The notes beneath the pieces were generated by a model, which had not been told where the DNA came from, did no database searches, and was given only the letters and a program-made list of their open reading frames with translations. Positions 6,850-14,912 of a stretch of 38,681 bases of DNA are shown here, piece by piece (position 1 is the first letter of the stretch; the number at the start of each line of letters is the position of its first letter). The stretch is from positions 1 to 38,681 of the forward strand of contig JAZRDG010000080.1 of assembly GCA_045660125.1 (NCBI GenBank), given 5' to 3'. This DNA comes from SVQP01 sp045660125 (GTDB taxonomy: Bacteria > Bacillota > Clostridia > Oscillospirales > CAG-272). The translations under genes and the position numbers were made by a program.

Positions 6850-8217
6850 ATGAAAAGAATTGCTCTTGCCCTCATGATCGTGGCGCTGATGGTATGCATG
6901 CTCCCCGTGTCAGTATCTGCCGAGCAGACTACCGAGCTGCTCTGCGGCGAGCAGGTCATCCACGTTCCCATGAGTCCTTCCGACGTGATTGCTGCCCAGA
7001 TCGTAACCACGGCACCGGTGCTCAGCCTTGGCGTGGCGTGTCCCAGCTACAGCAATACCACCGGCTCGATCACGGTCAATCTGTATGCCTTTGATACCGA
7101 TTACGACACGTCGCTCTCCGGCGAGCCGATCGCGTCGCACGTATTTGAGAATTTTGCAGACAACGCGTATCTGGAGCTGACCTTCCCTGAGAACAGCCCG
7201 CTTCCGGCAGGAGAATATCTGTACGTGATGTATGACGCCAACGACCCCGATCCGGGACCCGGAGCGGTGTACGGTGTAGGCTATTGGAGCTGTGCGGCAC
7301 ATGAATCGCAAAGGCTGTACGTCAACGGCATCTATAACAGCAACGCTACCGCCAAGCTGCAGGTGGTGTATGCCCAGACTCCTTCACAGCCCTATGGGAT
7401 CCCCACCGTGCCCGAGGTGACCCTGACCGACGAGCAAAAACTGCCCGATGCAGATCATATGTTGGTGTTCTCGGATGCCAAGACCGTCAAATCGGTCGTA
7501 GGTGGCGGCAATGCGATCACCGGCGCGTTTAAAAACGGAGTGCTTGTGTTCAGCATCAAGCAGAACGGTGACCCGTTTATCAGTCTCAATCTGGGCGACG
7601 TGTCGCTTAGCTCCTATCCCGTTGCCCGTATCAAATTCCGTTTGCCCCAAAATGCAGCGGGAGGGAACGGTCAGCTGTTCTTTACCACCGATCAGGTCGG
7701 TATTTCCGAGGCAGCCTCTTTCCGTATGACCTATGAAAATACTGCTGATTGGCAGTACGTCAATATCAATATTGCATCCAATTCCTACGGCTCCGGCACG
7801 CTCAAAACCTTCCGCTGGGATATTTTCACCTCTGCCGAGCAGGATATGAACGTTGAGTGCGCGTACATTCTGTTCTTCAAGAGCGAGGAGGCGGCAATGC
7901 AATTTGACGATGCGTCGCTGGACGATCTGCTCAATCAGCCCGAGCAGACCACCCAGGATTCGGCAGAGCAGTCAACAGAGCAGGCTACCTCTGATGCGGA
8001 GCAATCCTCTGAGCAGACCACCGAGGAAAATTCTTTGGCGCCTGACACGCAGAGCTCCGAAGAACAGACCGAGGATGCAGTTGAAACCGAAACCGATCCG
8101 ATCAAGGAGGACGCGCGAAGCGGTGATGCGCTGCTGACTGTTGCTTACGTGCTGCTTGGTATTAATACGGTACTGCTGATCGCTGCCATCGTGCTGCTGG
8201 TCTGCAAGCGGAAGTGA
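6850..8217 (+). CDS. Secreted membrane-anchored surface protein with domain A
   Basis: 455 residues. A signal peptide (about 1-24, ending VSVSA) leads into an extracellular part. Residues about 30-175 form one beta-rich module. Residues about 195-355 form a second that resembles domain A of the proteins at 16555, 25517, 27169 and 28535: a GDPFISLNL start, an FRWDIF strand and an end reading FFKSEEAAMQFDD. A Gln/Glu/Ser/Thr-rich linker (about 360-420) leads to a C-terminal transmembrane helix (about 428-450) and a KRK stop-transfer tail. It is the first gene of an operon: the next start lies 8 bases after its stop. Binding to carbohydrate or wall polymer is inferred only from the fold-like pattern and from the glycosidase-like neighbour. 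Confidence 0.8.
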   Translation: MKRIALALMIVALMVCMLPVSVSAEQTTELLCGEQVIHVPMSPSDVIAAQIVTTAPVLSLGVACPSYSNTTGSITVNLYAFDTDYDTSLSGEPIASHVFENFADNAYLELTFPENSPLPAGEYLYVMYDANDPDPGPGAVYGVGYWSCAAHESQRLYVNGIYNSNATAKLQVVYAQTPSQPYGIPTVPEVTLTDEQKLPDADHMLVFSDAKTVKSVVGGGNAITGAFKNGVLVFSIKQNGDPFISLNLGDVSLSSYPVARIKFRLPQNAAGGNGQLFFTTDQVGISEAASFRMTYENTADWQYVNINIASNSYGSGTLKTFRWDIFTSAEQDMNVECAYILFFKSEEAAMQFDDASLDDLLNQPEQTTQDSAEQSTEQATSDAEQSSEQTTEENSLAPDTQSSEEQTEDAVETETDPIKEDARSGDALLTVAYVLLGINTVLLIAAIVLLVCKRK

Positions 8218-8225
8218 GGCGGATT

Positions 8226-11018
8226 ATGAAGCAAACGCTTTTACGATTTGCGTCCGGGCTTGCGGCAGTGCTTTTGCTTGGCAGCTGCTGGGTGGCGACC
8301 GGTGCGCAAGATCTCGCTCCCTTTAAGGAAAACGGCTTGACCAATTACCAAAGCACCCAAACGATCTATACTATTGACGCAGAGCAGGCACTTGATACAG
8401 CAGACGGTGCGTGGGGCTTTGTTTCGGAAAGCAATATCAAGATCGAGAATGGCGTGATCAAATGCAAGCCGCTCTCCGGCTTTGGTATCACATCGGGCAA
8501 GCTCCCTGGTGATGACTATGCGCTCAATTTTGCCACCATCCGCTTTGATATGCAGCTTTCCTCCGGCACGGCAGAGCTGGCGCTCCGCCTGCTCAAGCAG
8601 AACGATACCGTTGCGCTTTCCGGCTTTTATATTACCTTTGCGCCGGACGGCACGCTGACGCTGAGCGAGGCTAACGGCTACCGTGCCACGCTGGCGACCG
8701 GGCTTGATCTAACGCAGCCGCGCTCGTACCGTGTCGAGGACCGTTATGATCAGCTGGATCTGTATATTGACGACGCACTTGTGCTTTGCATGCACTACGG
8801 CTACCTTGATAAGACGCTTGCCGTTACGGATCAAGAGGGAAATGCCGTGGGCGAATCTGCTACCTATGATACCTTGCCCTACAACGGCTATTTCCGTCTG
8901 TCGGTCAACCGACTGAGCGGATATCTGGATAATATCAGCTATAATTACAACCAAATCACCCAAACCATGTATGAGCAGCCGCCGCTGGATTATGCTACCT
9001 GGGTGGCTACCGATGATCTTGACAGAGTTACGCCGAACGCAGAAGAGGTTGGAAAGTCCAAGGATAAGTACGTCGGTATCTTCTATTTTATGATCCACTC
9101 TGACGATATGGGTGGCAGACACGTAGATGACACTACCGCGATCTATCTGCAGGAGGGGCTTGAAGCGCTCAAGCAAACGCTTGCCTCCAAGGCAGGAAAG
9201 TCGGGCGTGTATTGGGCGGAGCCGTATTTCGGCTATTATTCCAGCCATGACGTTTGGGTGTACGCCAAGCATGCTATGATGCTCAGCGCTGCGGGCGTGG
9301 ACTTTGTGTTCATTGACTTTTCAAACGATAAATTCTATCCCGAGCAGTTCTCGATTTTGTGTGAGACCTGGTTGCAGATGCGCGAATACGGAATGGATAC
9401 GCCGCAAATCGTGCTGATGTTCGGCGAGATGCCGTTCACGCTTCTGGACGGACTGTGGCAGATGTACGACAGCTTTTATCAAGATCCCAAATACAAGGAA
9501 TTGCATTTTACTTGGGAGGGCAAGCCCTTGGTGCTTGGCAACAGCGACACCCCCAATAAAAAGACCTGGACGGTTTCTACCTCCACAACGCCCCAAAGCA
9601 AGGCAGAGTATACTGCCTTAGTCAATGCAAATCCCGAGCTCAAGGCGTTTTACGAGGATCGATACACCGATGCGTTGTCCACGCTGACCGTGCGTAAGTG
9701 CTGGGCGTGGCAGGCAGGGCTTTATAACGGATATTGGGATTGGCTGCAGGATACGCCGCAGGCAAACGGCACCGATCCGAATGGCAAATTGGAGCAGATG
9801 GCGGTTACGATGGGCTTTCACGCTCACACAAGCCGCGGCAGAAGCTTTATTAACGGCAAGCTTGGTTACGATAAGGGTGAGGATTTCGGCTTTACGCTGG
9901 GAACTGCCAGATATGGCCAACTGTTTGCCGAGCAGTTTGAGTACGCGCTTTCCAAGGACGTGCAGGTGATCATGATCACGGGCTGGAACGAATGGTACGC
10001 AGGCGTGATGCAGGCTCCCTCGGCACAGCAGACCACGGGTGCGACGCTGACTCCCAATTATTATCTGGTTGACCAGTTCACCCCCGAATACAGCCGTGAC
10101 GGTGAGCCTATGAGGATACGCGACGGTCTGGGTAGCGTGGGCTTTGGCGATAACTACTATTACCAGATGGTCAGCTACATCCGCCGCTTCAAGGGATTGG
10201 ATGCGGCAAGCACGGTCAATAAAGGCACGATCGATCTGAACGCCGCCGATATTGATGCGCAATGGCAAGCGGTCACGCCTACCTTTACCGATACTGTCAA
10301 TGATGCGCGCTACCGAAGCGAGTATTCCTTTGGCTCGACCTACCGTTATATCAACAATACCGGCAGAAACGATATTGCGTACGCCAAGGTTTCGCAGGAC
10401 GATGCGTATCTGTATTTCTACGTCACCACCGCCAATCCTTTGATCCTGGTTGACAGTGCGGATTGGATGAATTTGTACCTGAACGTCAACGGTGACAGCA
10501 CCGACGGATGGGAGGGCTACGATTTTGTGATCAACCGCGCGCGTGACGGCAGCACGATGCAAATAGAGGCGTTTGTGCAGGGCTCGTTTGAGGGAAATGC
10601 GGTGGGTACGGCTGCGTATGTGACCGATGAGAACAGCATTGTGGTCAAGGTCGAAAAGGCGTTGTTTGGCTATGAGAGCGGTGAGGTTGCAAGCCTTGAT
10701 TTCAAATGGGCAGATCATTCCTCCAAGGGCGACGTGATGCAGTTCATGGATCTTGGAGATGCCGCGCCCAATGACCGTTTTGCCTTTTCCTACAAGGGAA
10801 ATTCCATTACCGACGACACTTCGTGCGTCCAGGATACTACCGCGGATCACGAAGACGAATCCGACACCGATGCATCCGTTCAGGACGGTGTCACGTACAC
10901 CCAAGGGCTGACCGTGCTGATTGTCGCAGTCATTCTGAGTGTGGCAAGCGTGAGTGTATTTGTGCTTGCACTTATGCGATTTGTTAAATCAAAAGAAAAA
11001 GTAAATACAGGAGATTGA
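8226..11018 (+). CDS. Surface lipoprotein with GH99/GH71-like barrel and CBM9-like domain
   Basis: 930 residues from the ATG at 8226; a GTG at 8214 overlapping the previous stop is less likely. The N-terminus is a lipoprotein signal with lipobox LGSC (about residues 18-21). A LamG-like beta module (about 50-245) comes first. A TIM-barrel region (about 280-620) carries YVGIFYFMIHSDD, VYWAEPYFGYYSSHD, AAGVDFVFIDFS and ITGWNEWYAG, a pattern seen in GH71/GH99-like domains (endo-mannanase or glucanase relatives). A C-terminal module (about 670-860) resembles CBM9-type domains. A final transmembrane helix (about 895-920) follows an acidic linker, so both ends may be anchored. A glycan hydrolase outside the membrane is likely; the substrate is unknown. 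The next gene starts 1 base after the stop. Confidence 0.75.
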   Translation: MKQTLLRFASGLAAVLLLGSCWVATGAQDLAPFKENGLTNYQSTQTIYTIDAEQALDTADGAWGFVSESNIKIENGVIKCKPLSGFGITSGKLPGDDYALNFATIRFDMQLSSGTAELALRLLKQNDTVALSGFYITFAPDGTLTLSEANGYRATLATGLDLTQPRSYRVEDRYDQLDLYIDDALVLCMHYGYLDKTLAVTDQEGNAVGESATYDTLPYNGYFRLSVNRLSGYLDNISYNYNQITQTMYEQPPLDYATWVATDDLDRVTPNAEEVGKSKDKYVGIFYFMIHSDDMGGRHVDDTTAIYLQEGLEALKQTLASKAGKSGVYWAEPYFGYYSSHDVWVYAKHAMMLSAAGVDFVFIDFSNDKFYPEQFSILCETWLQMREYGMDTPQIVLMFGEMPFTLLDGLWQMYDSFYQDPKYKELHFTWEGKPLVLGNSDTPNKKTWTVSTSTTPQSKAEYTALVNANPELKAFYEDRYTDALSTLTVRKCWAWQAGLYNGYWDWLQDTPQANGTDPNGKLEQMAVTMGFHAHTSRGRSFINGKLGYDKGEDFGFTLGTARYGQLFAEQFEYALSKDVQVIMITGWNEWYAGVMQAPSAQQTTGATLTPNYYLVDQFTPEYSRDGEPMRIRDGLGSVGFGDNYYYQMVSYIRRFKGLDAASTVNKGTIDLNAADIDAQWQAVTPTFTDTVNDARYRSEYSFGSTYRYINNTGRNDIAYAKVSQDDAYLYFYVTTANPLILVDSADWMNLYLNVNGDSTDGWEGYDFVINRARDGSTMQIEAFVQGSFEGNAVGTAAYVTDENSIVVKVEKALFGYESGEVASLDFKWADHSSKGDVMQFMDLGDAAPNDRFAFSYKGNSITDDTSCVQDTTADHEDESDTDASVQDGVTYTQGLTVLIVAVILSVASVSVFVLALMRFVKSKEKVNTGD

Positions 11019-11019
11019 T

Positions 11020-11742
11020 ATGGCAGCAAATACTGTAAAGTTCAACAAGGGTAATACGCTGACCGTGGCACACAGAGGTGTGAGCGGTTTGGAAACAGAG
11101 AACACCTGCGCGGCGTTTCTGGCGGCAGGCAACCGCACCTACTGGGGTGTGGAGACCGACGTGTATCGCACTGCGGACGGCAAGTTCATTCTCAATCATG
11201 ACGGCAATCTTAAGAGAATCGCGGGCGAGGATCTTTCTGTCGAGCAGGTCAGCTATGACGTGCTGCGTGCTGCCGTGCTGTACGACAAGGACGGCGTCAA
11301 GAGGGGAGACTTGCACCTGGCAAGCGTGGAGGAGTACGTACGCATTTGCAAAAAGTACGGCAAGACCTGCGTTCTGGAGCTCAAGAGCAACTTTACCGAT
11401 GCCGAGATCGCAAGCCTTTGTGCCATGATCGAGCAGCTTGGGTATCTGGACGGCGTGACCTTTATTGCGTTCAACATCGAGAACCTGATCAAGGTGCGTG
11501 CGCTGTACCCCGAGCAGCCCTGCCAGTTCCTGACCGGTGACGTGAGTGATGACATGATCGCGCGCCTTTCCGAGCTCAAGATGGATCTGGACGTGCATTA
11601 TCACGCATTGACAAAGGAGCGTGTGGACGCATTCCATGCAGCGGGTATCAAGATCAACTGCTGGACGGTAGACAATGCTGCTGACGCTGAACGCCTTGTC
11701 GAGTGGGGCGTGGATTATATGACGACCAATATTTTGGAATGA
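11020..11742 (+). CDS. Glycerophosphodiester phosphodiesterase family protein
   Basis: 240 residues, no signal peptide, so cytoplasmic. GDPD barrel motifs are complete: VAHRGVSGLETENTCAAF near residue 15 (catalytic HR and EN), ETDVYRTADGKFILNHD (metal ligand E-x-D and the catalytic HD), VLELKS, and CWTVDNA near the C-terminus. The family hydrolyses glycerophosphodiesters to glycerol-3-phosphate and an alcohol. GGAGA lies 7 bases before the ATG, and the gene is translationally close to the GH99-like lipoprotein, suggesting that it processes lipid or teichoic-acid-type glycerophosphate released at the surface (inference). A strong terminator follows. Confidence 0.9.
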   Translation: MAANTVKFNKGNTLTVAHRGVSGLETENTCAAFLAAGNRTYWGVETDVYRTADGKFILNHDGNLKRIAGEDLSVEQVSYDVLRAAVLYDKDGVKRGDLHLASVEEYVRICKKYGKTCVLELKSNFTDAEIASLCAMIEQLGYLDGVTFIAFNIENLIKVRALYPEQPCQFLTGDVSDDMIARLSELKMDLDVHYHALTKERVDAFHAAGIKINCWTVDNAADAERLVEWGVDYMTTNILE

Positions 11743-11750
11743 TTTTTCAA

Positions 11751-11780
11751 GGGCGACCGCAAGGTCGCCCTTTGTATTTT
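11751..11780 (+). terminator. Rho-independent terminator of the 6850-11742 operon
   Basis: GGGCGACC (11751-11758) pairs with GGTCGCCC (11763-11770) across a GCAA loop, followed by TTTGTATTTT. Confidence 0.85.
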
Positions 11781-11797
11781 AGTTTGTGCCAAGGGGC

Positions 11798-12044
11798 GGG
11801 CGATCACTGATCGCCCCTACAACTGATTGCGCTATGGTTTTGCAATTTTTAAACCTAACCGGATACATTGTAGGGGCGATCAGTGATCGCCCGCACAACT
11901 GATTGCGCTATGATTTTGCTATTTTTAAATCTAACCGGATACATCGTAGGGGCGATCACTGATCGCCCGCACAACTGATTGTGTTATGATTTTGCAATTT
12001 TTAAACCTAACCTGATACATCGTAGGGGCGATCAGTGATCGCCC
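11798..12044. repeat. Tandem array of 76-base units built on a shouldered palindrome
   Basis: The palindrome GGGCGATCA-n-TGATCGCCC occurs four times, starting at 11798, 11874, 11950 and 12026, exactly 76 bases apart. The intervening 57 bases are near-identical each time (ACAACTGATTG, then GATTTTGC, a run of T and A, TAACC-GATACAT). The central base alternates C, G, C, G on the plus strand. The first copy has CCCCTAC on its right while the other three have GTAGGGG on their left. No protein is encoded. The same palindrome occurs alone at 1455-1473. Confidence 0.9.
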
Positions 12045-12067
12045 GCGCTCTCGAGGTGTTACGTTGC

Positions 12068-12215
12068 GCAAACCCTCTCCGTTCTTTTTTGAGCATGGAG
12101 CCGCAAAAAAGAACCAAAAAACGGCGTTATGGAAGTTTCGCCTCTGCGGAGGCGAGGAGGGCTTCGCGCCCTCCACCTGCGCAAACTTTTGAAAAAGTTT
12201 GATCAAAACTTTTTA
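12068..12215. repeat. Hairpin-rich intergenic repeat of unknown role
   Basis: Three consecutive stems are visible: GTTCTTTTTTG (12081-12091) with CAAAAAAGAAC (12104-12114), TCGCCTC (12138-12144) with GAGGCGA (12149-12155), and GGAGGGC (12156-12162) with GCCCTCC (12168-12174). They are followed by AAACTTTTGAAAAAGTTT (12183-12200). GCGCAAAC recurs at both ends. This looks like a non-coding repeat element; 12045-12067 and 12216-12267 hold nothing else I recognise. Confidence 0.6.
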
Positions 12216-12267
12216 AGAGTGGTCGTCCGTGTGGTGAAGGTTGGTGTATGTCTGTGAGCATTTTCCC

Positions 12268-12297
12268 TTGACAAATGTCACATTTTTGTGGTATAAT
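12268..12297 (+). promoter_or_regulatory. Sigma-A promoter of polA
   Basis: TTGACA (12268-12273), 18 bases, TATAAT (12292-12297). It overlaps the upstream extension of the open frame, which is why the ATG at 12329 is chosen as the start. Confidence 0.85.
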
Positions 12298-12328
12298 AAT
12301 TAAGATTATGGTATATAAGGGGAAACGC

Positions 12329-14890
12329 ATGAAAACCTTACTTTGTATCGACGGAAACAGTATACTCAACCGCGCGTTTTACGGGATCAGACTGCTGACC
12401 GCCAAGGACGGCACGCCCACAAACGCCTTGTACGGTATGATCAATATTTTCACCAAACACATAGAGGAGTACAAGCCCGACTTTGCGGCGGTGGCGTTTG
12501 ACCTCAAATCTCCTACCTTCCGCCACAAGATGTATGACGAATACAAGGCTGGCAGACACGCCATGCCCGACGAGCTTGCTGCACAGATGCCGATCGCAAA
12601 GCAGATCGTGCCCATGCTCGGCTTGCACGTGCTGCAAAAGGAAGGCTACGAGGCGGACGATATTCTCGGTACGCTTGCCGCTATGGCACGCGAGTACGGC
12701 GAGGATTGCCGCGCGCTGGTGCTGACGGGTGACCGCGACTCGCTGCAGCTGATTGATGCAACCACAAACGTGCTGCTTGCCACCAATCAGGACACGCTTG
12801 TCATGGACAGAGATGCGTTTTTTGCCAAATACGGCGTAGAGCCTTCGCAGTTCGTGGACGTCAAGGCGCTTATGGGCGACAGCTCCGACCACATTCCGGG
12901 CGTGCCCGGCATTGGCGAGAAGACCGCGCTCAAGCTGATCTCGGAATACGGCTCGCTGGACGGCGTTTACGAGCAGCTGCCCACCGCCAAGCATACTCCC
13001 TCGGTGCGCACCAAGCTGGAAAACGGCAAGGACAGCGCGTACCTCTCGCAAGCGCTTGCACGCATTTGCTGCGCTGTGCCGCTTGAGCTTTCGCTGGACG
13101 ATCTTGCATACACAGGCATGGATCGCGCCGCTGCACGCGAGATGTTTACAAGACTTGAATTTACCGGATATATCAAGCGCTTCGGGTTAGACGTAGGGGC
13201 GGATATTTCGGCAGAGCCGAAATTCGAATCGCCCGCAGCTTCCGGCGACGCGGATTCCATATCCGCTCAATCTTTGACCCTGACCGACGTTGCATCCTTT
13301 GCAGACCTGTCCGGCGAGCGCATCGGCTTTGCTTTTGCCGACGGCGTTGCCACGCTGACCGACGGTGCGCACGTGCTAGGGTACCAAGGCGACCTTGATG
13401 CGCTGCAGACCTTCCTTGCGGACAAGCAGGTGGTGGCGTACGATTGCAAGAGCATCTACCGTGCGCTGGCGGCACAGGGCTGCGCTTGGAAAGGCTGCCA
13501 TCTTGACGTCATGCTTGCAGCATGGGTAGATGATGCAGGGCAGGGAAGCTACGCGCTTGACCGACTTTGCGTGGCGTATCTGGGCGAGATCTATAAGCCC
13601 GAGCTGTCCGCTGCCGTATATGCGTGGCGCATGGCTGAGCCTTTGGCGCAAAAGCTGCGCGAGAGCGGACAGTACGATCTGCTTATGGATATCGAAATGC
13701 CGCTTGCCGCCGTGCTTGCGGATATGGAGGACTTGGGTTGCCTTGTGGATCGCGAGGGCATTGCGCGCTACGGTGCTTTGCTGGACGCGCACACGGCGCA
13801 GCTGGAGGAGCGCATTCACTTCAGCGCGGGAGGACCCTTCAACATCAACTCTCCCAAGCAGCTTGGCGAGGTGCTGTTTGAGCGCCTGGGCTTGCCTGCA
13901 GGTAAAAAGACCAAAACCGGCTATTCCACCAACGCAGAGGTGCTGGAAAAGCTGAAAAAATACCATCCCATCATTGAGGACATTCTGGAATACCGTCAGA
14001 TGACCAAGCTCAAGTCCACCTACGTGGACGGACTCTTGGCGGTAGCGGACGAGGGCGGTCGCATTCACACCACCTTCAAGCAGACGGGTACTGCCACGGG
14101 CAGACTTTCCTCGGCAGAGCCCAATCTGCAAAACATTCCCATCCGCACCGAGCTTGGCAGGGAGCTGCGCAGATACTTTATCCCCAAAAACGAGGAGTAC
14201 GTGCTGCTGGATGCCGACTATTCGCAGATCGAGCTGCGACTTCTGGCTGTTATTTCGGATGACGCTGCCATGAAGCAGGCGTTTATTGACGGCGAGGATA
14301 TTCACACGGCAACCGCTTGCCGCGTGTTCGGCGTTGCGCCCGATCAGGTCACGGTCGAGCTGCGTAAGCGCGCCAAGGCGGTCAACTTCGGTATTGTGTA
14401 CGGCATGGGCGAGTTCTCGCTTGCCGAGGATCTGCACATCTCGCGTGCCGCTGCCAAGGAGTATATCGAGGGCTATATGGCGGGCTATCCCGGCGTTTCG
14501 GCGTATCTGTCCGACGTGGTCAAAAAGGCGTACGACGACGGCTACGTGACCACCGAGTTTGGCAGACGCAGAGCCATTCCCGAGCTCTCGGCGCAAAACA
14601 AGAACCTCAAGCATTTCGGTGAGAGAGTGGCAATGAACAGCCCCATTCAGGGAACTGCTGCCGATATCATCAAGATCGCCATGATCCGCGTGGATCGTGC
14701 CTTGCGTGAAAGCGGATACGACGCGCGCCTGATCCTGCAGGTGCACGACGAGCTGATCGTGGAGTGCCACGAGAGCTGCCGCGATGCAGTGCTGCAAATC
14801 CTTAAGAACGAAATGGAAAACGCCGTCAGCTTTTCCGTGCCCCTGTCGGTAGACGCAAAATGGGGCAAGGATTGGTTCGAGGCTCACTAA
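12329..14890 (+). CDS. polA: DNA polymerase I
   Basis: 853 residues from the ATG at 12329 (AAGGGGA just upstream). Replicates short gaps and removes primers. The 5' nuclease domain fills about 1-285 (CIDGNS, GYEADDILGT, VLTGDRDSLQLI, GDSSDHIPGVPGIGEKTA). The region about 315-470 has the exonuclease fold but lacks the D-x-E motif, so proofreading is probably absent, as is common in Firmicutes. The polymerase domain has TATGRLSSAEPNLQNIPIR, motif A DADYSQIELR (628-637), motif B KRAKAVNFGIVYG and motif C VHDE (HDE at 806-808). Residues about 289-313, in the linker between the two domains, are encoded by a palindromic repeat that also occurs in intergenic DNA (separate entry). The transporter gene begins 22 bases downstream. 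Confidence 0.97.
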   Translation: MKTLLCIDGNSILNRAFYGIRLLTAKDGTPTNALYGMINIFTKHIEEYKPDFAAVAFDLKSPTFRHKMYDEYKAGRHAMPDELAAQMPIAKQIVPMLGLHVLQKEGYEADDILGTLAAMAREYGEDCRALVLTGDRDSLQLIDATTNVLLATNQDTLVMDRDAFFAKYGVEPSQFVDVKALMGDSSDHIPGVPGIGEKTALKLISEYGSLDGVYEQLPTAKHTPSVRTKLENGKDSAYLSQALARICCAVPLELSLDDLAYTGMDRAAAREMFTRLEFTGYIKRFGLDVGADISAEPKFESPAASGDADSISAQSLTLTDVASFADLSGERIGFAFADGVATLTDGAHVLGYQGDLDALQTFLADKQVVAYDCKSIYRALAAQGCAWKGCHLDVMLAAWVDDAGQGSYALDRLCVAYLGEIYKPELSAAVYAWRMAEPLAQKLRESGQYDLLMDIEMPLAAVLADMEDLGCLVDREGIARYGALLDAHTAQLEERIHFSAGGPFNINSPKQLGEVLFERLGLPAGKKTKTGYSTNAEVLEKLKKYHPIIEDILEYRQMTKLKSTYVDGLLAVADEGGRIHTTFKQTGTATGRLSSAEPNLQNIPIRTELGRELRRYFIPKNEEYVLLDADYSQIELRLLAVISDDAAMKQAFIDGEDIHTATACRVFGVAPDQVTVELRKRAKAVNFGIVYGMGEFSLAEDLHISRAAAKEYIEGYMAGYPGVSAYLSDVVKKAYDDGYVTTEFGRRRAIPELSAQNKNLKHFGERVAMNSPIQGTAADIIKIAMIRVDRALRESGYDARLILQVHDELIVECHESCRDAVLQILKNEMENAVSFSVPLSVDAKWGKDWFEAH
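13193..13266 (+). repeat. Composite palindromic repeat embedded in frame within polA
   Basis: Two units lie back to back in the coding sequence. The first (13193-13236) has the GTAGGGGCG shoulder, ATTTCGGC pairing with GCCGAAAT, and a CGAATCGCCCGC end. The second holds GCGGATTCCATATCCGC (13250-13266). The reverse complement of the intergenic pair at 1222-1306 shows the same two units in the same order: the 17-mer is identical to the complement of 1224-1240, and the first unit differs by a few substitutions and small gaps. The frame stays open, adding about residues V289-A313. Confidence 0.85.
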
Positions 14891-14912
14891 ATTATATATA
14901 AGGAGATAAAAT

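Noticed and set aside
11798..12044. CRISPR array
   Set aside because: Palindromes are regularly spaced, but the segments between them are near-identical rather than unique, and no cas genes are present.
12275..12328. Upstream 18-codon extension of polA
   Set aside because: It contains the -10 box of the promoter, so it cannot be translated from that promoter's transcript.
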